Source of the DNA: Planctomycetota bacterium
Lineage (GTDB): Bacteria; Planctomycetota; Planctomycetia; Pirellulales; Lacipirellulaceae
DNA: 59,420 nt
Direction: 5' to 3'
NCBI GenBank assembly: GCA_013152205.1
Contig: JAADGV010000010.1
Coordinates: 1-59,420, forward strand
In this document: piece by piece, positions 1 to 8,649 of the stretch
Numbering within the stretch: position 1 is the stretch's first letter
How the letters are laid out: the number at the start of each line of letters is the position of its first letter
Program-made: the position numbers and the translations under genes
The notes under the pieces: generated by a model
What the model was told of the DNA's origin: nothing
Databases searched by the model: none
Seen by the model: the letters and a program-made list of their open reading frames with translations, nothing else

Positions 1-759
1 GAGAGTGTTCCGCTCGCTTCCGCCGTGTCAGTCAAACAAGATGACTCGAAAATTACGACCGGCGATCTCATAACAGGCAATCCAACAGCCGCCGGAGGGA
101 TGGCTGAATTCTACCGAACCTTCTTGGATTTCGACATTTCGGGCGTTAGTACTACTGCCAGCCAGCTGACGTCGGCTGTACTCCGCATCTATCAAACGGA
201 AGTCTATGAGACCCAAGGCGCAGATAGCATCAACGGTGGCGCGGACCTGTTCTCACTCGACGCCGACTGGGATCCCGTAACCGGAACTTTTAATGGGCTG
301 GGCAACAGCACTCAAATTGGGGGCACCTCGGTTTGGGACCCTGACGGTATTGAACTGTACCGCGACATCGATGTCACGGCGGCAGTCCTAGCGTGGCTCG
401 CTGATCCGTCGTCGAATTTCGGCTTTAGCTTGATTAGCGACTTGGAAGGCACGAGCATTTTATCGGCCAAGTATATCGGCGGCACTTACAACATTACGCC
501 ACCGCAGTTGATACTCACCGCCACGCAACAGGCGGGCGACTTCGACGGGGATGGTGATGTTGATGGCTTCGATTTTCTCACATGGCAACGCGGCAATTTG
601 AGCCCGTCAGATTTGGCCGACTGGGAAGCTAAACTAACCGGTGCGGCATTGGCTAGCGCGGCATCCGTGCCCGAACCGAGCACGTGGATGCTCGCTGTTG
701 TTTTGTTCCCAGTCCTCATGGTTCGCCATCGCCTGGTTCTCGTAACCGCGAAAATTTAA
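1..759 (+). CDS. PEP-CTERM surface protein, 5' end outside window
   Basis: The reading frame is open from the first base, so the true N-terminus and any signal peptide lie upstream. The first ~170 visible residues look like a DNRLRE-type beta-sandwich (a stretch reading FRTFLDFDIS-like, then VTAAVLAWL), a module found in secreted proteins. Next comes a calcium-binding dockerin-like segment (DFDGDGDVDGFDFLTWQRG). The C-terminus has a PEP-CTERM sorting signal: VPEPSTW, a hydrophobic stretch, then basic residues RHRL. PEP-CTERM proteins are normally processed by an exosortase and displayed at the surface. The exact ligand cannot be read from the sequence. The next gene starts 26 bases after the stop. 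The sorting signal is secure; the DNRLRE call is by eye. Confidence 0.85.
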   Translation, partial: ESVPLASAVSVKQDDSKITTGDLITGNPTAAGGMAEFYRTFLDFDISGVSTTASQLTSAVLRIYQTEVYETQGADSINGGADLFSLDADWDPVTGTFNGLGNSTQIGGTSVWDPDGIELYRDIDVTAAVLAWLADPSSNFGFSLISDLEGTSILSAKYIGGTYNITPPQLILTATQQAGDFDGDGDVDGFDFLTWQRGNLSPSDLADWEAKLTGAALASAASVPEPSTWMLAVVLFPVLMVRHRLVLVTAKI

Positions 760-785
760 TTGATCAAGCAATTAGGAGTACCTCG

Positions 786-2084
786 TTGACCCAACGAAAA
801 TCAGACCGCCGCAAATTTTTACATGGCTCCGTCTGCGGCATGGCGACAGGCGTACTCGCGCCCTATTGGTTTTCCTCGGCCAAAGCGGAGGAGGTCTCGA
901 GTAAACAGGACTGCCTGAGGCTGGGTGCCATTGGCGTGGGTGGTCGTGGTACAGAAATTGCCAGTTTAGCTCGTCCGTTTGCCAATATCGTAGCGATTTG
1001 CGACGTTGATCGAGAACACGCTGACCGCGCGAGGGCCAAGCTGACCGATCGTAAGGCCGACGTGTTTGAGGATTACCGTCACCTACTCGATCGTCAAGAT
1101 ATCGATGTGGTGACCATTGGCACCCGGGATCATTGGCATGCCAAAATTGCTATCGAGGCGATGCAGGCCGGCAAGGATGTTTATTGCGAGAAACCGATGA
1201 CCCTTACTATCGACGAAGGGCGTCAGGTTGCTCAGGTGGTCGAGCAAACCGGCCGCGTCATGCAGGTCGGTACGCAGCAACGCAGCGGAGAATATGGGGG
1301 ACAATTTTTGACGGCGGTTGCCATGGTTCGCGAAGGACGCATTGGCAAGGTGCGCCGAGTGACGATCGGACTGAGTCGGCCACCGCGGGGCGGCCCGTTT
1401 GCGACCCGACCGATTCCGTCGCAATTAAATTGGGACATGTGGCTCGGCCAAGCTCCTCAGGTCGATTATTGTCCCGAGCGATGTGGAGTTGGCGCAAGGT
1501 GGTGGTACGAATATGCAGGTGGACAGCTGACCAACTGGGGATCACACCATGTTGATATTGCCCAATGGGCGATCGGGATGGAGCAGAGCGGACCAACCGC
1601 GATCACCGGAACCGCGACTCATCCAAACATTCCTAACGGATACAACACGGCCACGGCCTTTCATATTCAGTGTCAATTTCCCAATGGTGTGGAATTGGTG
1701 ATTGGCGATGGCTTCGATCATGGCATCTTGTTCGAGGGAGATGCTGGTCGGTTTTTCGTCAACCGAGGAAAAATCACAGGAAAACCTGTCGAACAGTTGC
1801 AAGAACAGCCGCTGCCCGAAGATGCGATTTCTCAGCTGTATCGCGGTCGACGGCCGGGCAGTCACATGCGTAATTTTTTTGAATGTGTTCGATCTCGGGA
1901 GCAGCCGATTTCCGATGTATTCACTCACCATCGTACGCTGACCACGCTGCACTTGGCAAATATCTGTATTCGGTTGGGGCGGTCGCTTGTCTGGGATCCT
2001 GAAACTGAGCAGATCCTGGGCGACGATGAAGCCAACAGCATGCAAAGCCGCGAGCAACGGAGAGGGTATGAAATTGTTGTCTGA
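786..2084 (+). CDS. Gfo/Idh/MocA family oxidoreductase with Tat-type signal
   Basis: Predicted NAD(P)-dependent sugar or inositol oxidoreductase of 432 residues. A TTG start at 786 is chosen because AGGAG at 774-778 lies 7 bases upstream; a longer frame would overlap the previous gene. The N-terminus (SDRRKFLHGSVCGMATG, then SAKA) resembles a twin-arginine signal with a cleavage site, as in many planctomycete secreted Gfo/Idh proteins. A Rossmann motif AIGVGGRGTE is followed by the acidic end of strand 2 (AICDVD), then the family EKP motif (CEKPMTLTIDEG), and a C-terminal alpha/beta domain with WGSHHVDIAQWA. The substrate is not identifiable. It sits head to tail between a surface protein and a DUF1559 protein, which suggests periplasmic sugar metabolism (inference). 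Confidence 0.9.
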   Translation: MTQRKSDRRKFLHGSVCGMATGVLAPYWFSSAKAEEVSSKQDCLRLGAIGVGGRGTEIASLARPFANIVAICDVDREHADRARAKLTDRKADVFEDYRHLLDRQDIDVVTIGTRDHWHAKIAIEAMQAGKDVYCEKPMTLTIDEGRQVAQVVEQTGRVMQVGTQQRSGEYGGQFLTAVAMVREGRIGKVRRVTIGLSRPPRGGPFATRPIPSQLNWDMWLGQAPQVDYCPERCGVGARWWYEYAGGQLTNWGSHHVDIAQWAIGMEQSGPTAITGTATHPNIPNGYNTATAFHIQCQFPNGVELVIGDGFDHGILFEGDAGRFFVNRGKITGKPVEQLQEQPLPEDAISQLYRGRRPGSHMRNFFECVRSREQPISDVFTHHRTLTTLHLANICIRLGRSLVWDPETEQILGDDEANSMQSREQRRGYEIVV

Positions 2085-2184
2085 AGGGTTCCAAAACAAA
2101 CCACCATTATTCTGGAGCAGACGGCCTCGGGTTGCAGCCCCAGGCACACCACCACTCATCTATCAAGTATCGAGGAAACCAATC

Positions 2185-3096
2185 ATGGCAACCCGTTTGA
2201 GACACAAGCAGCCCCTACATGGATTTACATTGGTCGAGCTTTTGGTGGTGATTGCGATCATCGGCGTTCTGGTGGCGTTGTTGTTACCGGCTGTGCAAGC
2301 GGCTCGAGACGCAGCACGGCGCGTTCAGTGCAGCAATAAGCTAAAGCAATTGGGACTAGCTCTGCAAAATTACGAAAGCGCGCACAAGCTATTTCCCCCT
2401 GGAAGTATTGGCGGTGGACAGCACGGTTTGTTTTCCTTAATCTTGCCGTATCTAGAAGAGGGGGCCATTTATGGCCAGATCGACCTGAAAGGGGTCACCT
2501 TCGATGACCCGCAACGCTACACCGTGATTTCTACCTATATTTGTCCTAGTTATCCCTTCGAGTCTGCCACCCTACCGGGAAGCCTACCCTTTCCCTGGCT
2601 CGAGGGGGCGTATACGACGTACCAAGGAGTTGGCGGCGCGCTCAATGGAACCGAACAATCAAGCCTTGCCTCTGGCGCTGGCGACCTACCCGACAATGGG
2701 ATGTTTCGATGGGCTCGTCCTCGGCGCCCCTCCGATATCACTGACGGGCTGAGCAATACACTCGCGATTGGCGAGTTTGTCCATCGCGATTGCCCAAGCA
2801 ATGGTTGCGAAGAACCGCCTGGCAACGTGCGCCCCTGGATACTTGGAGGGACCGGCGAGGCCGACAGCCACCCAGGCAGCTATGCCTCAAAAGTGGCTGA
2901 ACATCCTCCCAACAGCAACGTACTTCGCGCCGATGGCGTCGGTTTTAATCACTTGCCGATGGGCAGCTATCACAACGGGCTAACCCAATTTGTATTGGCC
3001 GATGGCAGCGTGCGCCCGATTAACGACGACATTCAGTTTGATGTTTACCAAGCCCTAGCCACGATCAATGGCGAAGAAGTGGTGGATGCCCCATGA
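2185..3096 (+). CDS. DUF1559 protein with prepilin-type N-terminus
   Basis: A 303-residue member of the DUF1559 family, which is greatly expanded in planctomycetes. The start at 2185 has GAGG about 9 bases upstream and puts a class III signal at the N-terminus: GFTLVELLVVIAIIGVLVALLLPAVQAARDAARR is the type IV pilin/pseudopilin pattern, with cleavage expected after the Gly and methylation at the Phe. The signature CSNKLKQLGLALQNYESAHKLFPPG follows, and the C-terminus has the family ending FVLADGSVRPI. It probably sits in or on the cell envelope; no enzyme activity is established for the family. Its stop overlaps the next start by 4 bases (ATGA), so the two genes are translationally coupled. 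Confidence 0.93.
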   Translation: MATRLRHKQPLHGFTLVELLVVIAIIGVLVALLLPAVQAARDAARRVQCSNKLKQLGLALQNYESAHKLFPPGSIGGGQHGLFSLILPYLEEGAIYGQIDLKGVTFDDPQRYTVISTYICPSYPFESATLPGSLPFPWLEGAYTTYQGVGGALNGTEQSSLASGAGDLPDNGMFRWARPRRPSDITDGLSNTLAIGEFVHRDCPSNGCEEPPGNVRPWILGGTGEADSHPGSYASKVAEHPPNSNVLRADGVGFNHLPMGSYHNGLTQFVLADGSVRPINDDIQFDVYQALATINGEEVVDAP

Positions 3097-3563
3097 CAAT
3101 AACCACAGCCACTAATTTTTTTGTGTCCTATCGCAGCAGACTCGGCCTCGCGGGCGGGATGGTCGTAGCGTTATTACTCGGCTGCGACCAGGGCCCCGAG
3201 ATGATACCAGTCCACGGCCAGGTGTTCTATCAAGATCAACCGCTAACATCGGGCAGTGTGATGCTACAACCGGTTCAAGGGCAACCGGCTCGTGGCGAGA
3301 TTCAGCCGGATGGCACCTTCGTTCTCTCTACTTACGCAGCTGAAGACGGGGTGGTCCTGGGCAAGCAGAAAGTGCGTATTACTTGCTACGAGTCGCAGCA
3401 GCCAGCTTCCCAGAGGCAGCCCTCCTCGCAACGTGTTGAACCGATGGGGCTAGGTGCTTCCTTGATTCCGAAAAAATACACCAGCTATGCTACAAGCGGA
3501 CTGGTTGTCGACATCAAGCCTGGACGCACAGAGCCACTGCTATTTCATTTAACGGATGAATAA
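3093..3563 (+). CDS. small lipoprotein with carboxypeptidase-regulatory-like fold
   Basis: A 156-residue predicted lipoprotein. The hydrophobic stretch VVALLLGC is a lipobox with the acylated Cys at about residue 30. The mature part contains VHGQVFYQDQPLTSGSVMLQP and later GEIQPDGTF, the pattern of the transthyretin-like or carboxypeptidase-regulatory beta-sandwich that often follows a DUF1559 gene in planctomycetes. It starts inside the stop of the DUF1559 gene (ATGA overlap), so the products probably act together at the envelope. The real role of this pair is not known to me. Confidence 0.82.
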   Translation: MTITTATNFFVSYRSRLGLAGGMVVALLLGCDQGPEMIPVHGQVFYQDQPLTSGSVMLQPVQGQPARGEIQPDGTFVLSTYAAEDGVVLGKQKVRITCYESQQPASQRQPSSQRVEPMGLGASLIPKKYTSYATSGLVVDIKPGRTEPLLFHLTDE

Positions 3564-3580
3564 GGGAAAAGAATTTCGCA

Positions 3581-4582
3581 ATGTTCCTTTTAATACCTAG
3601 CTGGTGCCGAGGCGCTGCTATAGTGTGCGTAGTTTTCCTGTCGAGTTTCGACGCGTTGGCCCAAGTTCCGCTGCCTCGCGCTAGCCCGGTGCCGCGAATG
3701 CAAGTGGCACCGCAGCCTCAAGACCAAATTTCTATTCGGCTCGATGGGTTTGAATTGACGCGCTATCACTATGGAGCATCGCAGCGGCGTCCCTTTTTGT
3801 TTCCCGTGAACGGCCCCGCCGGGCGTTCGCTGACACGGCTGGGCAATATCCGCGATCCCCACGGCCATCGCCATCACAATTCGGTATGGATCGCCCATCA
3901 TGATGTCAATGGCATCAATTTCTGGACTGACGAAGGGGCAGGGAAAATCGTCCATCGCCGCACACTTCGTTTTATGGATGGCAAGGATGTCGCGTTGCTA
4001 GAAATGCAAAACGAATGGATCGACGATTCTGACTCCAATAAAGTCCTCTTGAAAGAGCGTCGCCAAATGGAATTTTTTCCGTTGGATGATCGCCAATGGT
4101 TGCTGATCGTCCGCCTCCACCTGGAGCCGGTAGAGAAGACGGTCACGCTTGGGAAAACACCGTTCGGGTTGTTTGGAGTGCGCGTTGCCACCTCGCTGAG
4201 CGTGCAAGACGGAGGAGGAATGATTCGCAATTCCGAGCAAGACGTCAACGAAAAGGCGATCATGGGGAAACGGGCTCGATGGGTCGACTACTCGGGACCG
4301 ATTACGTCGAAAGAGACCGAGGGAGTGACGTTGATGGATCACCCAAGCAATCCTCGCTATCCCACTCGCTTTCACGTGCGCGACGACGGCTGGATGGGCG
4401 CTTCGTTCACTTTCGATGCTTCTTGTACAATCCAACGTGAAAAACCGCTTCAACTTTGTTATGGACTGCTTGTCCATCGGGGCGTGCCGACCTCTCAGCA
4501 GTTGGAGCAATTCTACCAACACTTTGTCGCAACCTCCCATGAGGGCGGCACCGAATCGGATCCTACGAACTCCCTTCCTTGA
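3581..4582 (+). CDS. secreted DUF6807 (PmoA-like) protein
   Basis: 333 residues with a hydrophobic N-terminal segment (AAIVCVVFLSSFDALA) that fits a signal peptide. The body matches the planctomycete proteins labelled methane oxygenase PmoA / DUF6807: an early beta-rich stretch, then RPFLFPVNGPAGRSLTR, then the histidine-rich DPHGHRHHNSVWIAHHDVNG, and a late SNPRYPTRFHVRDDGWMGASF. The PmoA name is historical; I see no basis for methane oxidation. These proteins often occur beside Gfo/Idh genes in glycan clusters, and the Gfo/Idh gene is three genes upstream here. It starts 17 bases after the lipoprotein and is the last gene of this plus-strand run. Confidence 0.82.
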   Translation: MFLLIPSWCRGAAIVCVVFLSSFDALAQVPLPRASPVPRMQVAPQPQDQISIRLDGFELTRYHYGASQRRPFLFPVNGPAGRSLTRLGNIRDPHGHRHHNSVWIAHHDVNGINFWTDEGAGKIVHRRTLRFMDGKDVALLEMQNEWIDDSDSNKVLLKERRQMEFFPLDDRQWLLIVRLHLEPVEKTVTLGKTPFGLFGVRVATSLSVQDGGGMIRNSEQDVNEKAIMGKRARWVDYSGPITSKETEGVTLMDHPSNPRYPTRFHVRDDGWMGASFTFDASCTIQREKPLQLCYGLLVHRGVPTSQQLEQFYQHFVATSHEGGTESDPTNSLP

Positions 4583-4732
4583 AAAAAGCAGCAAGCTTTT
4601 CAAGCTGCGAAAAAGTAGTAGTCGACGCGGGAAGATTCTGAGAACCCTCCAAAAATCCCCCCCTCCCCTCCTATGCATGTGGTCGAAGCCGATGCCAACG
4701 ACTCTCTATTTGGCTCTATGTTGAATTCTCCT

Positions 4733-5536
4733 TCATGGTCTTTGATCTCCATACATTGGCTTGCCCAGGCAAGCGTAAAGTTTTGCCAGTCGCCGACTGT
4801 GTTCGTCGTATGCAGATTCAAAGAGGGCGGTCGCTCGTTCTGCGCCAACCAGAACCGCGGCCGTTAAGACTTGAGGCGGTTGGCCTGCGTCTACCAAACG
4901 TTGTCCTACTTCCGCCTTGATTCCGTTCACCACCAAGCAACCCCCTACGGTCGAGCCGGGTGCCACCGGAGTGTCCAATCCCTCCAGAGAGACCATCGAG
5001 TCGCCTACGGGGGCTCCCGTGTCGAGAATTGCGTCAGCAAAGTCGATCAATTTCATTCCATCCGACCGATTTGATTTACTAGCTTGGCAGTGCTCCGTGC
5101 TAACCAGTGCTGCTACAAAGATGCCACGGGATCGAAACTGCTCAGCAATTTCAGTCGGAACAACATTACAGCCGCTGGAACTAACGACCAACGCCGAGTC
5201 TTCCGTTGAAAGGTCATAGTTTCGCAGGATGCGGGCTGCAAAGCCCGAAACGTTTTCCAAAAACATGGCTTGTCGCTGCCCGTTACTGCCGACTACCGAA
5301 TGATGGTATGACAACGACAGTTCAACCATAGGATTAAAGCCTGGAAACGAACCATAGCGAGGCCACATTTCTTCGACCATCATGCGACTATGGCCACTGC
5401 CGAAAACGTGAACCATTCGACCCGCGAGGATTGTTTTCGCGAAGCGGTCGGCGACACGGCAAATTGTTTCGCTTTGGGTTTGCACAATATCGATGAGATC
5501 GCGGCAGCGGCTCATGTAACATTCCAAGGGATTCAT
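4733..5536 (-). CDS. SIS-domain sugar-phosphate isomerase-like protein
   Basis: 267 residues, predicted cytoplasmic. The SIS (sugar isomerase) fold is marked by VHVFGSGHSRMMVEEMW near residue 45 and by LVVSSSGCNVVPTEIAEQF around residue 115; the Gly/Ser loops bind phosphorylated sugars in this family. The segment between them (FNPMVELSLSYHHSVVGSNGQRQAMFLE) resembles proteins annotated only as sugar isomerase domain-containing. I cannot say whether it isomerises, deaminates or cleaves an ether bond. The ATG at 5536 overlaps the TGA of the upstream SDR (ATGA), which fixes the start and implies coupling. It converges with the DUF6807 gene. Confidence 0.85.
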   Translation of the reverse strand: MNPLECYMSRCRDLIDIVQTQSETICRVADRFAKTILAGRMVHVFGSGHSRMMVEEMWPRYGSFPGFNPMVELSLSYHHSVVGSNGQRQAMFLENVSGFAARILRNYDLSTEDSALVVSSSGCNVVPTEIAEQFRSRGIFVAALVSTEHCQASKSNRSDGMKLIDFADAILDTGAPVGDSMVSLEGLDTPVAPGSTVGGCLVVNGIKAEVGQRLVDAGQPPQVLTAAVLVGAERATALFESAYDEHSRRLAKLYACLGKPMYGDQRP

Positions 5537-6348
5537 CGTAGCGTTTCTCCAGAAACTTGACCTTCGCTTACAGACCAACCTCCATCGACGGTGAGAACTT
5601 GTCCGGTCACGTAACGAGAGGCGTCCGATAGCAAGTAAACAACGGCCGCATCAAGATCTTCGGGCTTGCCGACACGGCCGCCATCGAGAGGTTGTTTAGT
5701 ACGGATAAACTGCCGGATCACCTCGTCGTCTGCTGCACGCCGCGCCATATTCGTATCCACCAACGCCGGCGCTATGGCGTTGAAACGTATGTTATTTTTA
5801 GCATAGTAAGATGCACAACTCTTGGTGTACCCAGGAACGGCTGCTTTAGAAGCCGCATAGACGTGTGTGGCAAAAAAATGGGAGGAAGGGGACGCACCAA
5901 GAACGCTAGACATATTGAGGATCGTTCCCCCGGTCTTACGCTGAAGGAATGCGCGAACGGCTGCACGATTCGAGAAAATCAATGACGCAAGATTCAATTG
6001 CAGCGTTTGATTCACACCCTCGTCCGTAACCTCATGAAGTGGGCCATCGCCGAATCGCCGACCGCTGCCACCAGCCACGTGGTAGAGAGCGTCAAATCGA
6101 CCGAAAGCATCCAGCGAGACCGAAATTGCTTCCGCTGCGACCAAAGGATCCGTTGCGTCCCCCAGATGAACTCGGGCAGCCTCCCCCAATTCATCCTGCG
6201 CCAGTTTCGCCGAATCACCTGTTCGTCCCACCAGCGTGACTTTCGCCCCAGCACGAACGCAGGCCCTTGCCGCCGAGAGGCCCAACCCAGACGTCCCCCC
6301 CACGATGACAATGCTGCGAGCGGCGAGTTCTTCTGCGGCTTTTGACAT
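5533..6348 (-). CDS. SDR family NAD(P)-dependent oxidoreductase
   Basis: A classical short-chain dehydrogenase of 271 residues. It has the cofactor motif GGTSGLG (residues 17-23), an HVAGG strand corresponding to NNAG, the catalytic Ser in LNMSS (about 147) and the YAASK motif (Tyr164, Lys168). The C-terminal DASRYVTGQVLTVDGGWS is typical of the family. The ATG at 6348 has GGAG 5 bases upstream. It is the first gene of a two-gene minus-strand unit with the SIS gene and diverges from a GntR regulator across the dyad at 6420-6457. It probably oxidises or reduces a sugar or sugar-acid intermediate (inference from the cluster). Confidence 0.92.
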   Translation of the reverse strand: MSKAAEELAARSIVIVGGTSGLGLSAARACVRAGAKVTLVGRTGDSAKLAQDELGEAARVHLGDATDPLVAAEAISVSLDAFGRFDALYHVAGGSGRRFGDGPLHEVTDEGVNQTLQLNLASLIFSNRAAVRAFLQRKTGGTILNMSSVLGASPSSHFFATHVYAASKAAVPGYTKSCASYYAKNNIRFNAIAPALVDTNMARRAADDEVIRQFIRTKQPLDGGRVGKPEDLDAAVVYLLSDASRYVTGQVLTVDGGWSVSEGQVSGETLR

Positions 6349-6419
6349 AGCTGCTCCAGGAGGTTTCTCGTCGAAATACGAGTACACCTTAAGTGTTTGT
6401 CCCAATCCAATCCGAAGGG

Positions 6420-6457
6420 TTGACACAAATAGTATAATAATATATCATTTGTGTCAA
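6420..6457. promoter_or_regulatory. near-symmetric dyad: putative GntR operator overlapping two opposed promoters
   Basis: The arms TTGACACAAAT (6420-6430) and ATTTGTGTCAA (6447-6457) are perfect 11-bp inverted repeats, and the AT-rich centre is also partly symmetric. Each arm contains TTGACA, a consensus -35 box. Reading right, TTGACA is followed after 17 bases by TATCAT (6443-6448). Reading left, TTGACA (6457-6452) is followed after 17 bases by TACTAT (6434-6429). This would place the two start sites near 6455 (+) and 6422 (-), serving the regulator and the SDR-SIS pair. Binding by the GntR protein is inference from position. Confidence 0.7.
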
Positions 6458-6458
6458 C

Positions 6459-7220
6459 ATGCTAAAAACCTGCCAATCTAACGACGCCCGATTCCTTTAT
6501 GCCCGCCTGGCCGAAACTCTGAAGAACGAGATTCGTCTGCGATATCAGCCTGGAGAATTACTACCCACCCAAAAAGCGTTAGCCGAAAGGTTTGAGACTA
6601 GCCTGATTACCGTGAAACGTGCCTTGGACGAATTGCGTCGCCTCGGCTTAATTGAATCGGTCCAGGGAAAGGGGACGATCGTTCGCCGGCCAACGGTCAT
6701 CGATACGCATACTGGCGTTTCGAGTTGGACCGACACGATGGCAGGGTTGGGTGCCGAGCCACGAACGGCTTGGAATCGAATCGACATTGAGCGGGGCACC
6801 GAGGAAACGCGCCGGCTACTGAAACTGAAGCATAACGAGTCGCTCGTAGTGGTACGCCGTCTACGCACACTCGCCGACGAACCTATTTGTCTAATGACGA
6901 ATCATATATCAGCGAGACTAGCTCCAGATCTCGTTGAGTGTGGCTTACCGGAAGAATCGCTGTACTCGGTGCTGAACAAACGTTTTGGCATCGTGTTAGC
7001 CTACGCAGATGAGGAAGTCACGGCGCGTGCGGCCAGCGAGGAGGAACGTAACGTATTTGGTTCGGATTGTGAAACCGTTTTGCAGATAAAGCGAATGAGT
7101 TTTGATGCAGACGACCAGCCGATGGAGTACGCTTGGCTGACCGCCCCAAGCAACCGTTATACCTACTGCGTTCGCGTGTTTGCGGGCGGTGGTGTGAACG
7201 GAGCTTCGAAAACAAACTGA
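6459..7220 (+). CDS. GntR/UTRA transcriptional regulator
   Basis: 253 residues. A winged helix-turn-helix at about 12-75 (LPTQKALAERFETSLITVKRALDELRRLGLIESVQGKGT) is typical of GntR proteins, and the remainder fits the UTRA effector-binding domain of the HutC subfamily (ERGTEETRRLLKL..ESLVVVRRLR, and a final VLQIKRMSFDADDQPMEYAW). Such proteins bind short palindromes and are released by a sugar phosphate or metabolite. The ATG at 6459 follows the 38-bp dyad by one base, with no room for a ribosome binding site, so the mRNA is probably leaderless or nearly so. It likely controls both arms of the cluster and itself. Confidence 0.92.
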   Translation: MLKTCQSNDARFLYARLAETLKNEIRLRYQPGELLPTQKALAERFETSLITVKRALDELRRLGLIESVQGKGTIVRRPTVIDTHTGVSSWTDTMAGLGAEPRTAWNRIDIERGTEETRRLLKLKHNESLVVVRRLRTLADEPICLMTNHISARLAPDLVECGLPEESLYSVLNKRFGIVLAYADEEVTARAASEEERNVFGSDCETVLQIKRMSFDADDQPMEYAWLTAPSNRYTYCVRVFAGGGVNGASKTN

Positions 7221-7277
7221 CCCTTTCCAAAGCACTCGTTCCACAAATCACAATTCATAGCACTTGAGAGCGGCCCT

Positions 7278-8612
7278 GTGTGGACACACCGAACAAAACT
7301 GCCTTTACTTGGCGAATTTGACGTCGTTGTTGTCGGTAGCGGTTCGGCCGGTTCGACTGCTGCTGTTGCCGCTAGTCGATTTGGTGCAAAAACCCTGTTG
7401 CTAGAGCGACTCCCTTTTCTCGGAGGAACCAGCACCGCCGTCTTAGACACTTTTTATGGTTTCTATACGCCAGGAACCCGGTCCAAACGGATTGTGGGGG
7501 GACTGCCCACAGAGGTCTGCGAACGACTTGCTGCATACAACATGGTCTTGGAACGCCCAAACACGTATGGTGCTGGCACGGCGGTCACTTACCACCCAGA
7601 GTACTTAAAAGTAGTCTGGGAATCGATGGCTCGCGAGTCGGGTGTGCATGTGCTACTGAATGCTTTTATGCAGGACACGATCGTCACGAATCACCGAGTC
7701 ATCTCGCTCATCGTGGCAACAACGGCAGGTCTTCATCGCGTGAACGCGAAGGTGTTTGTCGACGCTTCAGGGAACGCCGATCTGTGCCATTTTGCAGGAT
7801 TCGACTACGAGCTTGCAGGGGACATCGACCCTGCACAAACATTGACCACGACATTCAAGCTCGTCAACGTCGATGTGTCACGGCGAAAGAAACTCTGCCG
7901 AGAGGAGTTTCATGCCCTCATGAGGAATGCTGCCGAAAGCGGAAAGTACAAGTTGCCACGAAAGGAAGGCAGCGACCACATCACTCCCGTCGACCACATG
8001 ACCGCAACGGTAATGACTCGCATCGACTCGTATCGTAAAGAGGTTTTGGGAAAAACGGTTAATGCTTGCGACCCCCTGTTTTTATCAGAGGCTGAGCAAG
8101 CGGGGCGTCTTCAAGCTCTTGAATACGTACGTTTCTTACAGGACCTCGTGCCAGGATACGAAAAAGCCCAACTGGCTACCTTCGGTGTCATGATCGGTGT
8201 GAGGGAAACTCGACGTGTTTACGGTGAGTATCGACTTACGAAAGACGACGTACTTAGCGCCAGAGAATTTGAGGATCAAATGGGCCTCTGTGGTGCACCG
8301 ATCGAAGATCACCACGGTGGCACCGATACGAAGTGGGAGTATCTACCAGAGGGAAAGGCCGTGGGACTACCTTTGCGAACATTGATTCCGAAAGGAGCAG
8401 AAAACCTCTTCGTCGCGGGACGTTGTTTTTCGGCGACGCACGATGCTCACGCAAGTGTGCGGTCGATGGGGCAATGTATGGTCATGGGACAAGCCGCAGG
8501 AACGGCCGCTGCAATGTGTGCTGCCAACAACGTCGCTCCTCAAGACATCAGTGCAAAGGCCTTGCAAGACTTGCTTCGTCAGTCAGGCGTTATACTGAAA
8601 GTGCCTGCATGA
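7278..8612 (+). CDS. FAD-dependent oxidoreductase (FAD_oxidored type)
   Basis: 444 residues starting with GTG at 7278, with GAGAG a few bases upstream. The N-terminal dinucleotide-binding motif is FDVVVVGSGSAGSTAAVAASRFGAKTLLLE (residues 14-43), followed by PFLGGTSTA, typical of the PF12831 FAD-dependent group. The C-terminal AENLFVAGRCFSATHDAHASVRSMGQCMVMGQAAGTAAA is the second flavin-contact region of that group. No signal peptide is visible. It follows the GntR gene by 57 bases and precedes the phosphotriesterase-like gene by 37 bases. It presumably oxidises the substrate of this cluster; the substrate is unknown. Confidence 0.9.
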   Translation: MWTHRTKLPLLGEFDVVVVGSGSAGSTAAVAASRFGAKTLLLERLPFLGGTSTAVLDTFYGFYTPGTRSKRIVGGLPTEVCERLAAYNMVLERPNTYGAGTAVTYHPEYLKVVWESMARESGVHVLLNAFMQDTIVTNHRVISLIVATTAGLHRVNAKVFVDASGNADLCHFAGFDYELAGDIDPAQTLTTTFKLVNVDVSRRKKLCREEFHALMRNAAESGKYKLPRKEGSDHITPVDHMTATVMTRIDSYRKEVLGKTVNACDPLFLSEAEQAGRLQALEYVRFLQDLVPGYEKAQLATFGVMIGVRETRRVYGEYRLTKDDVLSAREFEDQMGLCGAPIEDHHGGTDTKWEYLPEGKAVGLPLRTLIPKGAENLFVAGRCFSATHDAHASVRSMGQCMVMGQAAGTAAAMCAANNVAPQDISAKALQDLLRQSGVILKVPA

Positions 8613-8649
8613 CAAAAAACTCTACGACTAACAAGCCGGAGCAACACAC

